Shown: positions 50,745 through 59,821, numbered from the stretch's first letter. The stretch is DNA of 64,000 nucleotides from Paraliobacillus salinarum (GCF_014083865.1 NZ_JACEFA010000003.1:1-64000); one strand, 5' to 3'. Translations and numbers: made by a program. The notes: generated by a model from the sequence alone, not told the origin.

Positions 50745-51653
50745 ATGCCTATTAATGTTCCAAAACAATTACCAGCTAGAAGTATATTAGAGAAAGAGAA
50801 TATTTTCTTAATGGATTCCGAACGAGCGACGACACAGGACATCCGTCCATTAAATATCGTTATTCTAAATCTCATGCCTGAAAAAGAACGCACAGAAACA
50901 CAGTTGTTACGCTTACTAAGTAATTCACCACTACAAGTGCATGTTGATTTTATTCATACGCAAAGCTATCAATCAAAAAACGTCACCGACTCACATCTCA
51001 AACAATTTTACAAAACGTTTGATGATATAAAAACAAAACGATATGACGGTATGATTATTACTGGTGCTCCTGTAGAACATTTATCGTTTGAAGAGGTCGA
51101 CTATTGGCAAGAGATCTCTGAAATTATGGAGTGGTCAAAAAAACATGTTACTTCTTCATTGCATATTTGTTGGGGAGCTCAAGCGGCCTTATATTACCAT
51201 TATGGCATTGATAAAAATGAACGTTCTCAAAAGCTTAGTGGTATTTTTAATCATGAATTAACAGAGCCAACCCTTAAGTTAGTCCGGGGGATAAATGACC
51301 AATTCTTAGCACCACATTCAAGAAATACAAATATAAGACTCGATGATGTTACTGGACATCCTGATTTAGTAGCATTAGATTACTCAGAGGAAGCCGGACC
51401 TTTTTTAATTGTATCCAAAGATGAAAAACATATTATGATTACTGGTCACATTGAATATGATGCGGATACATTGGCCGAGGAATACAATCGTGATTTAAAT
51501 CGTGGCTTAGATAGTCATTTACCTACAGGCTACTTTCCAGAAGATAACCCTAATCATGCACCAATTAACCGTTGGCGATCACAAGCTTATCTCATATTCT
51601 CGAATTGGTTAAATTACTATGTATATCAAGAAACACCGTTTAAGTGGGAATAA
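50745..51653 (+). CDS. metA: Homoserine O-acetyltransferase MetA
   Basis: A 302-residue enzyme of the glutamine-amidotransferase-like MetA family, first step of the methionine branch. Catalytic residues fall at the expected places when numbered from ATG 50745: Cys142 in HICWGAQA, and His235 and Glu237 in TGHIEYD. Residue 111 is Glu (TGAPVE), the feature that in B. cereus MetA confers acetyl-CoA rather than succinyl-CoA use, so the acetyl form is predicted. GGAGG lies before the ATG; the ATG at 50730 is part of the ribosome-binding region. No SAM riboswitch is visible upstream. Confidence 0.95.
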   Translation: MPINVPKQLPARSILEKENIFLMDSERATTQDIRPLNIVILNLMPEKERTETQLLRLLSNSPLQVHVDFIHTQSYQSKNVTDSHLKQFYKTFDDIKTKRYDGMIITGAPVEHLSFEEVDYWQEISEIMEWSKKHVTSSLHICWGAQAALYYHYGIDKNERSQKLSGIFNHELTEPTLKLVRGINDQFLAPHSRNTNIRLDDVTGHPDLVALDYSEEAGPFLIVSKDEKHIMITGHIEYDADTLAEEYNRDLNRGLDSHLPTGYFPEDNPNHAPINRWRSQAYLIFSNWLNYYVYQETPFKWE

Positions 51654-51667
51654 CCAAACTTTATTTT

Positions 51668-51703
51668 AAACCATCATTCATGCTTTATGAATGATGGTTT
51701 TTT
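51668..51703. terminator. Bidirectional terminator after metA
   Basis: AAACCATCATTCAT (51668-51681) pairs with ATGAATGATGGTTT (51687-51700), followed by TTTAT. Confidence 0.9.
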
Positions 51704-51711
51704 ATAGCTTT

Positions 51712-53373
51712 TTAGCGAATTTGATAAACTCTCGCTTCATATGGACGTAAAATCATTTCATTCGCACAAGTAGAAACAGTGTAATTAGACAGAATTAACA
51801 TAGCATCTACCATTTTTATATCTTGGTCTAATTGAATAGTGGTATTTTTTTCAAACATATTAACTAGTATTAAATATTTATGGTTCTCGTCGAATCTAAT
51901 ATAAGCATATACGTTTGGATGATCTTCTAACACCAAATCATACTGTCCATTAATAAGTGTTTCTGATGATTTACGTAATGCAATTAATTTTTTGTAATAA
52001 TGATAGATGGAATTTGGATCAGACAAATTATCAGCTACATTAACATCACCATAATTCGGGTTAACTTTCATCCATGGATTGTGTGTAGTGAAACCAGCAT
52101 ATTCCTTATTCGACCATTGCATTGGTGTTCTTGAGTTATCACGACCATTTTTCCATATTACTTTCATTATTTCATCATGCGTTTTACCTGCTCTTCTTTC
52201 TTGCTTGTATAAATTCTTTATTGCTACATCATTGTAATCATCTATACTTTCAAACTTAACATTAGTCATACCAATTTCTTGCCCTTGATAAATAAATGGG
52301 GTACCTTTCATTAGAAAGTACAGGGTCGCTAATGCTTTTGCAGAAGTCTTCCTTAATGCTTTGTCATTTCCCCATGTAGATACTGAACGTGGTTGATCGT
52401 GATTTTCTAAAAACAGCGCATTCCACCCAACATTCTCCAATCCTTTTTGCCATTTGGTTAATACTTCTTTCAATTTCTGAATGTCTAATTTTCCAGCAGT
52501 ACTTTTACCCCATAAATCCAAATGATCGAATTGAAAAATCATATTGAAATATCCATTTTCTTCACCTACCCATTGTTCGGCAGCTTCCAACTCAACACCA
52601 TTCGCTTCACCGACTGTCATCACATCATAATTCCGTATGGTCTTATCAACAAATTCGCTTAAAAATTTATCTATACCAGGTTGATTCATATGTCCATCAA
52701 ACGAAGGCACATAGTCAAGATTATTCGGATTTGGCATATCTGGAAATCCTTCTGCTTTTTTAATGTGAGAAATTGCATCTACACGAAAACCATCAATACC
52801 TTTATCTAACCACCAATTTACCATCTTATATAAGTCTGCACGAACTTGTGGATTTTCCCAATTTAAATCAGGCTGCTTTCGCGAAAATACATGCAAAAAA
52901 TATTCCTTCGTATGTTCATCGTATTCCCAAGCTGACCCACCAAAAATAGATTCCCAATTACTTGGTTCTTTATCGTTCTTTCCCTCACGCCAAATATAGT
53001 AATCACGATACGGACTCTCTTTTGATGATCTTGATTCAATAAACCAAGGATGCTCATCTGATGTATGATTAATAACGAGATCCATAATAATTTTCATGTC
53101 TTTTTGATGCGCTAACTGAAGTAAATCATCAAAATCATCCATAGTTCCATATTCAGGACTTATCGCTTGATAATCACTAATATCATAACCATTATCATCA
53201 TTTGGCGATTGATAAATGGGACTAATCCAAATGACATCAATTCCAAGATCTTTCAAATAATCTAATTTAGAAATAATCCCCTTAATATCTCCAATTCCGT
53301 CACCGTTCGAATCCATGAAGCTTCTTGGATATATTTGATATGCCACCGCTTCTTTCCACCACTGTTTTGTCAT
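51712..53373 (-). CDS. Alpha-glucosidase, GH13 (second of tandem pair)
   Basis: A 553-residue GH13_31-type enzyme. Region I MDLVINHTSD, region II GFRVDAISHIKK with the nucleophile Asp (about 199), the acid/base Glu in VGEANGVE and region IV LENHDQPRS. The residue after the nucleophile is Ala; in the GH13 alpha-glucosidase literature Ala or Thr here goes with alpha-1,4 preference, Val with alpha-1,6. The start overlaps the upstream paralogue by four bases (ATGA) with GGAGG inside it. It probably acts on short maltooligosaccharides in the cytoplasm. No transporter gene is beside it. Confidence 0.88.
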   Translation of the reverse strand: MTKQWWKEAVAYQIYPRSFMDSNGDGIGDIKGIISKLDYLKDLGIDVIWISPIYQSPNDDNGYDISDYQAISPEYGTMDDFDDLLQLAHQKDMKIIMDLVINHTSDEHPWFIESRSSKESPYRDYYIWREGKNDKEPSNWESIFGGSAWEYDEHTKEYFLHVFSRKQPDLNWENPQVRADLYKMVNWWLDKGIDGFRVDAISHIKKAEGFPDMPNPNNLDYVPSFDGHMNQPGIDKFLSEFVDKTIRNYDVMTVGEANGVELEAAEQWVGEENGYFNMIFQFDHLDLWGKSTAGKLDIQKLKEVLTKWQKGLENVGWNALFLENHDQPRSVSTWGNDKALRKTSAKALATLYFLMKGTPFIYQGQEIGMTNVKFESIDDYNDVAIKNLYKQERRAGKTHDEIMKVIWKNGRDNSRTPMQWSNKEYAGFTTHNPWMKVNPNYGDVNVADNLSDPNSIYHYYKKLIALRKSSETLINGQYDLVLEDHPNVYAYIRFDENHKYLILVNMFEKNTTIQLDQDIKMVDAMLILSNYTVSTCANEMILRPYEARVYQIR

Positions 53374-55067
53374 GCTTGCTCCTCCAATACATTGAGATGA
53401 TATACACGAGCTTCATAAGCCTTTAATTTAATTTCTTCAATACACGCATCCACATCTATATCCATATTTGCAATGATTAACTCGCTATTCGTGTATTGAA
53501 TTTTCTTTGGTAACTGAAACAATGCCTTTTCTTTAGAAAAATTACATATCACAAGAAGTAGCTGTTCATTTAACTTTCTAGTATATGCATAAATTTGTTC
53601 ATCATCTTCAAGAATTAATTCATAAGATCCATTCACAATAACACGGTATTGTTTTCTTAATTGAATCAATTTTTGGTAATAATAAAAAATAGAATCATTA
53701 TTGTTTAATGCTTTTTCTGCATTTATTTCTTGAAAATTAGGATTAACTGGTATCCATGGAACTGCAGTCGTAAAGCCTGCATTTTTGGTGTTTGACCATT
53801 GCATCGGTGTTCGGGCATTATCCCGGCTTCTTTTATGGATGGCAAACATTAATTGTTCTTTTGATAATAGTCCATTTTCTTGAAAATCAGAAAAGGCATG
53901 CAATGTTTCAATATCACGATAATCATCTATTTTATTAAATGCTGCATTTATCATTCCTATTTCTTCCCCTTGATAAATGTATGGTGTTCCTTTCATCATG
54001 TGCAAACAAGTTGCAAGCATTTTCCCTGATGCTTCTCTATACAATGAGGAGTCATCACCAAATCTTGAGATTGCTCTTGGTTGGTCATGATTACTCCAAT
54101 ACAAACTATTCCATCCATCATGTTCAAGCCCTTTTTGCCATTTAGAAAAAATACGCTTTAGTTCTGTTAAATTCCATCGCTCAGGTGTCCATTTTCCGAA
54201 CTTTCCATTTCCTATATCAACATGATCGAAATGGAAAACCATGTTTAACTCGTTTCGATCATTTCCTGTATATCGTTTTGCTTGTTCTACGTCAACACCA
54301 GGCATTTCTCCAACTGTAATTGCATCATACTTACTTAATACTTGTTGATTCATTTCTTGAAGAAAAGTATGAACACGTGGTCCATTCATATAATAAGGGG
54401 AGCCATCTCCATATGTTCCACCGTGATCTTCCCCTTCAGGAAAACGTTGGTCTTTTGAAATCATATTAATGACATCCATTCTAAAGCCGTCTACACCTTT
54501 GTCTAACCAATACAACATCATCTTATATATGTCTTGTCGCACGCTTTCATTTTCCCAGTTTAAATCAGGCTGTTTTTTGCTAAACAAGTGTAAATAATAT
54601 TCACCAGTTCCCTCGTCAAGCTGCCAAGCACTTCCACCAAATGCAGCTCCCCAATTCGTGGGAGGTGTGCCATCTTCATTAGGTTTCTTCCAAATATAAT
54701 AATCTCTATATGGATTTTCTTTTGATGATCGAGACTCAACAAACCATTGATGTTCATCTGATGTATGATTTACAACGAGGTCCATCATAATTTTAATGTC
54801 ACGCTTATGCGCCTCTTTTAGCATCTGATCAAAATCTGACATCGTCCCGAACTCTTCCATTATTTCGCAATAATCACTTATATCATAACCATTATCGTCA
54901 TTTGGAGATTGATAGACAGGTGATATCCACAACACATTTACTCCTAATTTTTTTAAATAATCCAATTTTTGAGTAATTCCTATCAAATCACCAATGCCAT
55001 CCCCATTACTATCATTAAAGCTTCTAGGATATATTTGATAAACAACCGCTTCTTTCCACCATTCCAT
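53370..55067 (-). CDS. Oligo-1,6-glucosidase (GH13, MalL-like)
   Basis: A 565-residue GH13 enzyme. Region I MDLVVNHTSD, region II GFRMDVINMISK (nucleophile Asp near 199 followed by Val), acid/base Glu in VGEMPGVD and region IV SNHDQPRAISRFGDD. The DVINMISK context is characteristic of oligo-1,6-glucosidases, which hydrolyse isomaltose and isomaltooligosaccharides. ATG 55067 is preceded by GGAGG; the frame continues 10 codons further upstream without a ribosome binding site. First of the tandem pair, with LacI/CcpA-like operators upstream. Confidence 0.9.
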   Translation of the reverse strand: MEWWKEAVVYQIYPRSFNDSNGDGIGDLIGITQKLDYLKKLGVNVLWISPVYQSPNDDNGYDISDYCEIMEEFGTMSDFDQMLKEAHKRDIKIMMDLVVNHTSDEHQWFVESRSSKENPYRDYYIWKKPNEDGTPPTNWGAAFGGSAWQLDEGTGEYYLHLFSKKQPDLNWENESVRQDIYKMMLYWLDKGVDGFRMDVINMISKDQRFPEGEDHGGTYGDGSPYYMNGPRVHTFLQEMNQQVLSKYDAITVGEMPGVDVEQAKRYTGNDRNELNMVFHFDHVDIGNGKFGKWTPERWNLTELKRIFSKWQKGLEHDGWNSLYWSNHDQPRAISRFGDDSSLYREASGKMLATCLHMMKGTPYIYQGEEIGMINAAFNKIDDYRDIETLHAFSDFQENGLLSKEQLMFAIHKRSRDNARTPMQWSNTKNAGFTTAVPWIPVNPNFQEINAEKALNNNDSIFYYYQKLIQLRKQYRVIVNGSYELILEDDEQIYAYTRKLNEQLLLVICNFSKEKALFQLPKKIQYTNSELIIANMDIDVDACIEEIKLKAYEARVYHLNVLEEQA

Positions 55068-55106
55068 CCTATGCACCTCCATTGTTAACGGCATCATTTT
55101 ATTTTA

Positions 55107-55121
55107 GGAAACCGTTTGCAC
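55107..55121. promoter_or_regulatory. LacI/CcpA-type operator upstream of the alpha-glucosidase genes
   Basis: On the minus strand GTGCAAACGGTTTCC resembles cre (WTGNAARCGNWWWCA) with two mismatches and also the GCAAACGTTTGC-type MalR site. It lies 40 bases before the first glucosidase start, probably at or just after the promoter. Confidence 0.5.
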
Positions 55122-55214
55122 TAAACTTGATTAAAGTTTAGCACAGAGAGCATTTATATTCAATCTAAAATATACCCTAACCTCAAAAAGGTTAAGATCA
55201 TTTTTAAACAATGA

Positions 55215-55226
55215 CGCAATCGATTG
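55215..55226. promoter_or_regulatory. Second LacI/MalR-like operator
   Basis: GCAATCGATTGC is a perfect 12-bp palindrome differing at two positions from the MalR core GCAAACGTTTGC. It lies about 150 bases upstream of the glucosidase start and about 100 bases from the other site. Confidence 0.5.
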
Positions 55227-55311
55227 CACAAAAATAGATAAAGATCGTCAAATGACCTTTATCTATCTGTTACTTATTGATATTTATTTAAACCATATCG
55301 CGTTCTATATT

Positions 55312-55482
55312 TCACTTGTTTTTTTCATCTGTTTTCTTTTTAGCGATATAAAAAGCTAATACAACAAGTGGTATGAAAATAATAAAAGGAATATTAATAT
55401 GACTGCTCGTAATTATGGCAAGGAAAAACAACACCCCCATACCAATAATAATATACAAACAGCCTCTCCCGAACGTTTCCAT
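55312..55482 (-). CDS. Hypothetical 56-residue membrane protein
   Basis: ATG 55482, preceded by GAAAGGGGTGATTGA, encodes METFGRGCLYIIIGMGVLFF and then LAIITSSHINIPFIIFIPLV, ending with the basic and acidic tail AKKKTDEKNK. Two hydrophobic helices are likely. No family recognised. It stands alone between rlmN and the alpha-glucosidase pair on the same strand as both. Confidence 0.6.
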   Translation of the reverse strand: METFGRGCLYIIIGMGVLFFLAIITSSHINIPFIIFIPLVVLAFYIAKKKTDEKNK

Positions 55483-55555
55483 TCAATCACCCCTTTCGTA
55501 TTTAATATCTATTCATATCCCTATGTAATACATAGTTAACTTATCTACAAAAAAT

Positions 55556-55617
55556 GGTGCTGGTGAATATCTTCCCAATAAGCTAACATTCACTCATCAA
55601 AAATTTTCACCAACACC
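55556..55617 (-). terminator. Terminator of rlmN
   Basis: On the minus strand GGTGTTGGTGAA (55617-55606) pairs with TTCACCAGCACC (55567-55556) across a 38-base loop, followed by ATTTTTTG. The long loop makes it a less certain intrinsic terminator. Confidence 0.6.
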
Positions 55618-55637
55618 TGTATGAACAAACAGATTAT

Positions 55638-56696
55638 TTACTTCTTCATTTGTTTACTTCGCAATTGCCCACAAGCTGCATCAATATCAGAGCCTTGTTC
55701 AACGCGGACACCACAATTTATTCCTTCTTTTAGTAATGTTTCATAAAAACCTAGAATAGCGTTCTTTTGACTACGATTGTATTGATTATGCTCTTCAACC
55801 GGGTTATAAGGTATTAAATTAACATACGATAAATGACGTTTATCCTTTAACAGCTTTGCAAGTTCTAACGCTTCCTCTTTATGGTCATTTACATCATCTA
55901 ACAAAATGTATTCAAATGTTATACGACGGTTTGTTTTCTCTAAATAATAATCAATTGCATCCATTAACTTTTTAATTGGGAATGCTTTATTAATTTTCAT
56001 AATTCTCGTTCTTAGCTCATCATTCGGAGCGTGTAGTGATACTGCTAAGTTTACTTGAATATTCTCATCTGCAAATTGACGAATTTTATGAGCTAAACCA
56101 CTAGTAGAGACCGTAATATGACGTGCGCCAATAGAAAGTCCGTCTTGATCATTAACGACTCGCAAGAAATTCATTGTATGATCATAATTATCAAACGGTT
56201 CTCCTATTCCCATGACAACAATATGACTAACTCGCTCTTCTTTTCCCTTGTCATCTAGATGGTGTTGAACTTTCATAATTTGCTCAACAATTTCCCCACT
56301 TGTTAAATCACGATTTTTAGTCAATAACCCACTAGCACAAAATGTACAACCAATATTACAACCTACTTGTGTTGTTACACATACAGATAATCCATAAGAA
56401 AAACGCATTAGTACAGTTTCAATTAAGTTACCATCTGCTAGCTTAAATAAAAATTTAATGGTTCCATCTTTTGATTCTTGTTTGATCTCTTCATCTAAAG
56501 TTTCAATATAAAAATTATTTTTCAAAAGATCGGTACACTCTTGATTTAAATTATGCATTGCATCAAATGTTCTTACTCTCTTTTTGTATAACCAGTCCCA
56601 AACTTGCTTTGCTCGAAACTTTTTTTGTCCATTATCCTCAAGCCATTGTGTTAATTGTGGCTTTGTCAAACCGTAAATAGAAATCTTTTCAATCAT
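55638..56696 (-). CDS. rlmN: 23S rRNA (adenine-2503-C2)-methyltransferase RlmN
   Basis: A 352-residue radical SAM enzyme that methylates A2503 of 23S rRNA (and A37 of some tRNAs). The cluster motif [10 protein letters not shown] is near residue 118, preceded by [20 protein letters not shown] follows, and the C-terminal [10 protein letters not shown] holds the Cys that is transiently methylated. The sequence ([25 protein letters not shown] and [14 protein letters not shown]) resembles the Listeria/Enterococcus-type RlmN more than B. subtilis YloN, so a second RlmN could exist elsewhere in the genome. The start at ATG 56696 has only a modest ribosome binding site. Confidence 0.93.
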   Translation of the reverse strand: MIEKISIYGLTKPQLTQWLEDNGQKKFRAKQVWDWLYKKRVRTFDAMHNLNQECTDLLKNNFYIETLDEEIKQESKDGTIKFLFKLADGNLIETVLMRFSYGLSVCVTTQVGCNIGCTFCASGLLTKNRDLTSGEIVEQIMKVQHHLDDKGKEERVSHIVVMGIGEPFDNYDHTMNFLRVVNDQDGLSIGARHITVSTSGLAHKIRQFADENIQVNLAVSLHAPNDELRTRIMKINKAFPIKKLMDAIDYYLEKTNRRITFEYILLDDVNDHKEEALELAKLLKDKRHLSYVNLIPYNPVEEHNQYNRSQKNAILGFYETLLKEGINCGVRVEQGSDIDAACGQLRSKQMKK

Positions 56697-56836
56697 GATG
56701 AACCCTCACTCAGTTAAATTAAAATTTTTTAAATAATTTCCTTTCCTATAGTACCTAGAATCCATTGATCTATCAAGTGTTATTCCGTAATTAGTTAATA
56801 TTCTCGCAATACTAAAAAAAATTTTTAAATAAAAGT

Positions 56837-56865
56837 TTGCTTTATTTAAATCAAGTTGTTATAAT
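56837..56865 (+). promoter_or_regulatory. Predicted SigA promoter of csp
   Basis: TTGCTT (56837-56842), a 17-base spacer and TATAAT (56860-56865). The transcript would start near 56872 and carry a leader of about 118 bases before the csp start, the long 5-prime leader typical of cold shock genes. Confidence 0.75.
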
Positions 56866-56989
56866 GAACGTAGCTATTTTGTTCGACAAAACACTTCAAG
56901 TAACTTGCAACGTGAAAGGTTTCGTTTTGATGCATGAGCAAGAATAGTAATACATTGTGTGGATCGACCACACGAGGAGGAAAAGTAAT

Positions 56990-57190
56990 ATGGCACAAGG
57001 TACAGTTAAATGGTTTAACGCAGACAAAGGATTTGGATTTATCGAAGTTGAAGGACAAGACGATGTATTCGTACACTTCTCTGCAATCCAAGGCGAAGGC
57101 TTTAAAACACTTGAAGAAGGTCAAAGCGTAACATTCGATATCGAAGAAGGTAACCGCGGACCACAAGCTGCTAACGTTGAAAAAAACTAA
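56990..57190 (+). CDS. Cold shock protein, CspA/CspB family
   Basis: A 66-residue OB-fold RNA chaperone: [20 protein letters not shown] (RNP1 motif KGFGFIEV), [10 protein letters not shown] (RNP2) and ending [10 protein letters not shown]. All aromatic nucleic-acid-binding residues are present. It melts RNA secondary structure after cold shock and in normal growth. GAGGAGG lies 9 bases before the ATG. Monocistronic, with a leader of about 118 bases and a strong terminator. Confidence 0.96.
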   Translation: MAQGTVKWFNADKGFGFIEVEGQDDVFVHFSAIQGEGFKTLEEGQSVTFDIEEGNRGPQAANVEKN

Positions 57191-57209
57191 TAACAGCTTT
57201 TAAATAAGA

Positions 57210-57240
57210 AATACCAGTCTCTTGACTGGTATTTTTTTTT
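57210..57240 (+). terminator. Terminator of csp
   Basis: AATACCAGTC (57210-57219) and GACTGGTATT (57224-57233), followed by a T-run to 57240. Confidence 0.93.
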
Positions 57241-57247
57241 ACCATTT

Positions 57248-58723
57248 TTACTGTTTTTTCTTATTCAATAACCTTTGTAACGCTTTTTTATTATCTCGTG
57301 ATGTCAAAATATACAAAAAATCCCCTGATTGAATTACAGTATCACCTGAAGGCGTGATCAAGCTTTGGTCTCGAATAATCGCATTAACTAAAGTATGCTC
57401 AGGGAATGAAATCTCATTTAATGTCTTTCCATTAATGATTGCTTCTTCTTCCATTTCATACTCAATCATTTCAGCCTTAGCCTTTCCTAATGCGATAAGC
57501 TCTAATGTATGAATTGGCATCGATTTCTTCGGACCGAAAAGCTCTAATTTATCAGCTAAGACAGTAATTGTTGTTCCTTGAATCAGACAACTAGTTAATA
57601 CAACAAAAAAGACAACATTGAAAATTTGCTGGCTTCCTTCTACATTAGCAAGCATAGGAAACGTGGCTAAAATAATTGGAACAGCTCCTTTTAACCCAGC
57701 CCATGATAAAAAAATTCGTTCACTAATCTTGTATCCCATGTTAAATGTAGATATAAACACCGCAACTGGACGTGCTACAATCATTAAAATAGCAGAAATA
57801 ATTACACCTTGTAAAATCACTTCAAGCGTGAATAGGTCGGAAGGAAAAACAAGTAATCCTAGTATAACAAACATTAATATTTGCATTACCCACGCAAAAC
57901 CTTCAGAAAAACGAAATACGGAATAACGATATGCGATATCCGCATTACCAATAATAATAGCAAGAATATAAACAGCTAATAATCCACTTCCATTGAAGAA
58001 TGAGGTAATCCCGTAAGTCAATAAGGCGAATGATATTGCAAAAATAGGATACAACCCACTAGAATCTAAATTAATTCGATTGATAGCAGCAACAGAAGTT
58101 TTTCCTAATATTACACCAAATAATAGCCCCAATCCCATTTGAAGGAAGAACGTTAGTGACAATAGTAAAATATTTGTATTTGCATTAGTAATCCACTCGA
58201 TTAGAGCAACAGTTAAAAATACTGCCATTGGATCATTTGAACCAGATTCAGCCTCAAGCGTGGAACCTAATCTTTTTTGAATTGGTTGATCCTTTAAAAC
58301 AGCGAACACAGCAGCAGCATCTGTTGATCCAACAATAGCACCAAATAATAAAGCAATTTCCCAATCAACAGATAGTATGTATTTTGCGGCAATAGAAACT
58401 AATACGCTAGTGATGAGAACACCTAATGTCGCTAATGACAAAGCTGGTTTAATCACAGGTTTTAAATTACTCCAATTCGTTTGTAAACCACCTTCAAATA
58501 ATATAACAATTAAAGCAAATATACCGATAGCTTGGGCGATTTGAGCATTATCGAAATAGATAATCCCTAGTATATCGCTACCTACCAACATACCTATCCC
58601 GATAAACAATACAAGCGCAGGAACGCCTAACCTTGCAGAGAGCTTTGTTGTAATCACCCCCGCAATAAATAGTATAGCAATAAATAATATAAACGCATCA
58701 GTTTGAACAATTTGTGTGAACAT
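57248..58723 (-). CDS. K+/H+ antiporter, CPA1 family with RCK_C domain (CvrA/NhaP2-like)
   Basis: A 491-residue antiporter with about 12 membrane helices (residues 8-395), including the ion-site region GSTDAAAVFAVL near 133-144 and LEAESGSNDPMAVFLTVAL near 155-173. A C-terminal RCK_C (TrkA_C) domain of about 80 residues follows (IINGKTLNEISFPEHTLVNAIIRDQSLITPSGDTVIQSGDFLYIL, positions 428-472). Related potassium/proton antiporters in Firmicutes bind c-di-AMP through this domain. AGGAAGGG precedes the ATG. It would export K+ when levels are high, opposing Ktr-type uptake encoded elsewhere in this window. Confidence 0.88.
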   Translation of the reverse strand: MFTQIVQTDAFILFIAILFIAGVITTKLSARLGVPALVLFIGIGMLVGSDILGIIYFDNAQIAQAIGIFALIVILFEGGLQTNWSNLKPVIKPALSLATLGVLITSVLVSIAAKYILSVDWEIALLFGAIVGSTDAAAVFAVLKDQPIQKRLGSTLEAESGSNDPMAVFLTVALIEWITNANTNILLLSLTFFLQMGLGLLFGVILGKTSVAAINRINLDSSGLYPIFAISFALLTYGITSFFNGSGLLAVYILAIIIGNADIAYRYSVFRFSEGFAWVMQILMFVILGLLVFPSDLFTLEVILQGVIISAILMIVARPVAVFISTFNMGYKISERIFLSWAGLKGAVPIILATFPMLANVEGSQQIFNVVFFVVLTSCLIQGTTITVLADKLELFGPKKSMPIHTLELIALGKAKAEMIEYEMEEEAIINGKTLNEISFPEHTLVNAIIRDQSLITPSGDTVIQSGDFLYILTSRDNKKALQRLLNKKKQ

Positions 58724-58865
58724 GTATCCCTTCCTTTTTTAATATAATAAAATTTATAGATTGAATAAGGTAAAATACCTTAATTGAAAATGAGACTATA
58801 CAATTTTTCTTCTATCTATTATATCGTAAAGCAGTAGAATAATTAACTAGCACGCTCAACCATAG

Positions 58866-58897
58866 AAAAAGGGTACTGTTCTATCAGCACCCTTTTT
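58866..58897. terminator. Hairpin terminator
   Basis: AAAAAGGGTACTG (58866-58878) pairs with CAGCACCCTTTTT (58885-58897) with one mismatch. A/T-rich flanks on both sides allow use on either strand. Confidence 0.8.
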
Positions 58898-58904
58898 AAC
58901 TAGA

Positions 58905-59003
58905 TTAAATTCCTAATAAAGCTAGTACGGCGATTATTAAAATGATTGGTGTAAAGATAAAGAACCAAAAGAAAAACAAAGCTAAAGCAGCAATAATTGC
59001 CAT
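58905..59003 (-). CDS. Putative 32-residue hydrophobic microprotein
   Basis: ATG 59003 lies 5 bases after GGGGGGATC. It encodes MAIIAALALFFFWFFIFTPI followed by ILIIAVLALLGI and a stop, then a hairpin terminator within 8 bases. The protein is almost entirely hydrophobic with no charged residue, so it could span the membrane once. Terminator and ribosome binding site support it; no family recognised. Confidence 0.5.
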   Translation of the reverse strand: MAIIAALALFFFWFFIFTPIILIIAVLALLGI

Positions 59004-59238
59004 TGCGATCCCCCCAAACCAAAGCGAATTTGTGCGGCCTCACAATAATAATTTATGAAATTGTTTTTAGAAAGTATAGACCAACATAAAGTATCTTTTA
59101 AAATTAATATAAGTACACAGTTGAAACTATTAAAGTATAGGTAAAAGCATATATTGCATCACTTATAGACTAGTACACTTACTATTTTATAAAATCTTCG
59201 TATATATAAAGTAAATCAAAGAAGGTAGGTGTATTCTC
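59004..59238. other. AT-rich intergenic region
   Basis: This stretch holds the presumed promoters of the divergent microprotein and 167-residue genes and the ribosome-binding region of the latter (GAAGGTAGGTG at 59221-59231). No other feature was recognised. Confidence 0.4.
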
Positions 59239-59742
59239 TTGCAACACCAAGTAATTCATTTAAAAAAAATAAGCAAAGGAAAGTTCGAGCAAATTAAACC
59301 ATCTTCTAATAAAACAACGGATCAATCTATTAATAGAAACAAAAATCATTCAGCCATATTTATTGAGGAATTACGCAATGAATGGAATAAAAAAGGGTTA
59401 AATACGTCCGAAATTGATAAATTTGAAGCGATTCTCAATGCGCTGAAACAACCAGCAGTTCAAGAAAAGATGCAAGCTATTCTAAAGAAAGTAAAAGGTT
59501 TTATTACAAGTGACCCACTGAAAGGAGTATGTAGCAAAATGACAGATTCACAAGTCAATGATTTTTTGAAAAAGTTATTGGAGCAAAAGGAAACAAAACA
59601 GATGATGGAACAAATGCTTAGTAATCCAGACTTCTCAAATAACGCGATGGACTTGATGAAAGATGTAATGAATGATGAAAATAAATCAGCTTGGTTGTCT
59701 GATATGCTTGGTTCAACGATTGATTTGAATAAGAAAGAATAG
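59239..59742 (+). CDS. Hypothetical soluble helical protein
   Basis: A 167-residue protein from TTG 59239 that is not recognised. The N-terminal 45 residues are basic and polar (LKKISKGKFEQIKPSSNKTTDQSINRNK). The rest is predicted almost all helical, with amphipathic heptad-like runs: EIDKFEAILNALKQPAVQEKMQAILKKVKGF, then QVNDFLKKLLEQKETKQMMEQMLSN and MDLMKDVMNDENK. No membrane segment or signal peptide. A structured region follows it at 59769-59821. Coding support is its length and codon use like the neighbours. Confidence 0.6.
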   Translation: MQHQVIHLKKISKGKFEQIKPSSNKTTDQSINRNKNHSAIFIEELRNEWNKKGLNTSEIDKFEAILNALKQPAVQEKMQAILKKVKGFITSDPLKGVCSKMTDSQVNDFLKKLLEQKETKQMMEQMLSNPDFSNNAMDLMKDVMNDENKSAWLSDMLGSTIDLNKKE

Positions 59743-59768
59743 CATTTCCTCGCCAATCTTAAAAATGT

Positions 59769-59821
59769 GCATACACAAGGACGCATGCAATAATTGCAAG
59801 TGCATTACTTCTTGTGTATGC
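59769..59821 (+). terminator. Branched hairpin upstream of the HAD gene
   Basis: GCATACACAAG (59769-59779) pairs with CTTGTGTATGC (59811-59821). Inside it TGCAA and TTGCA form a second stem at 59786-59798. There is no T-run, so it may be a terminator remnant, an RNA stabiliser or a regulatory element in the leader of the next gene. Confidence 0.45.
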
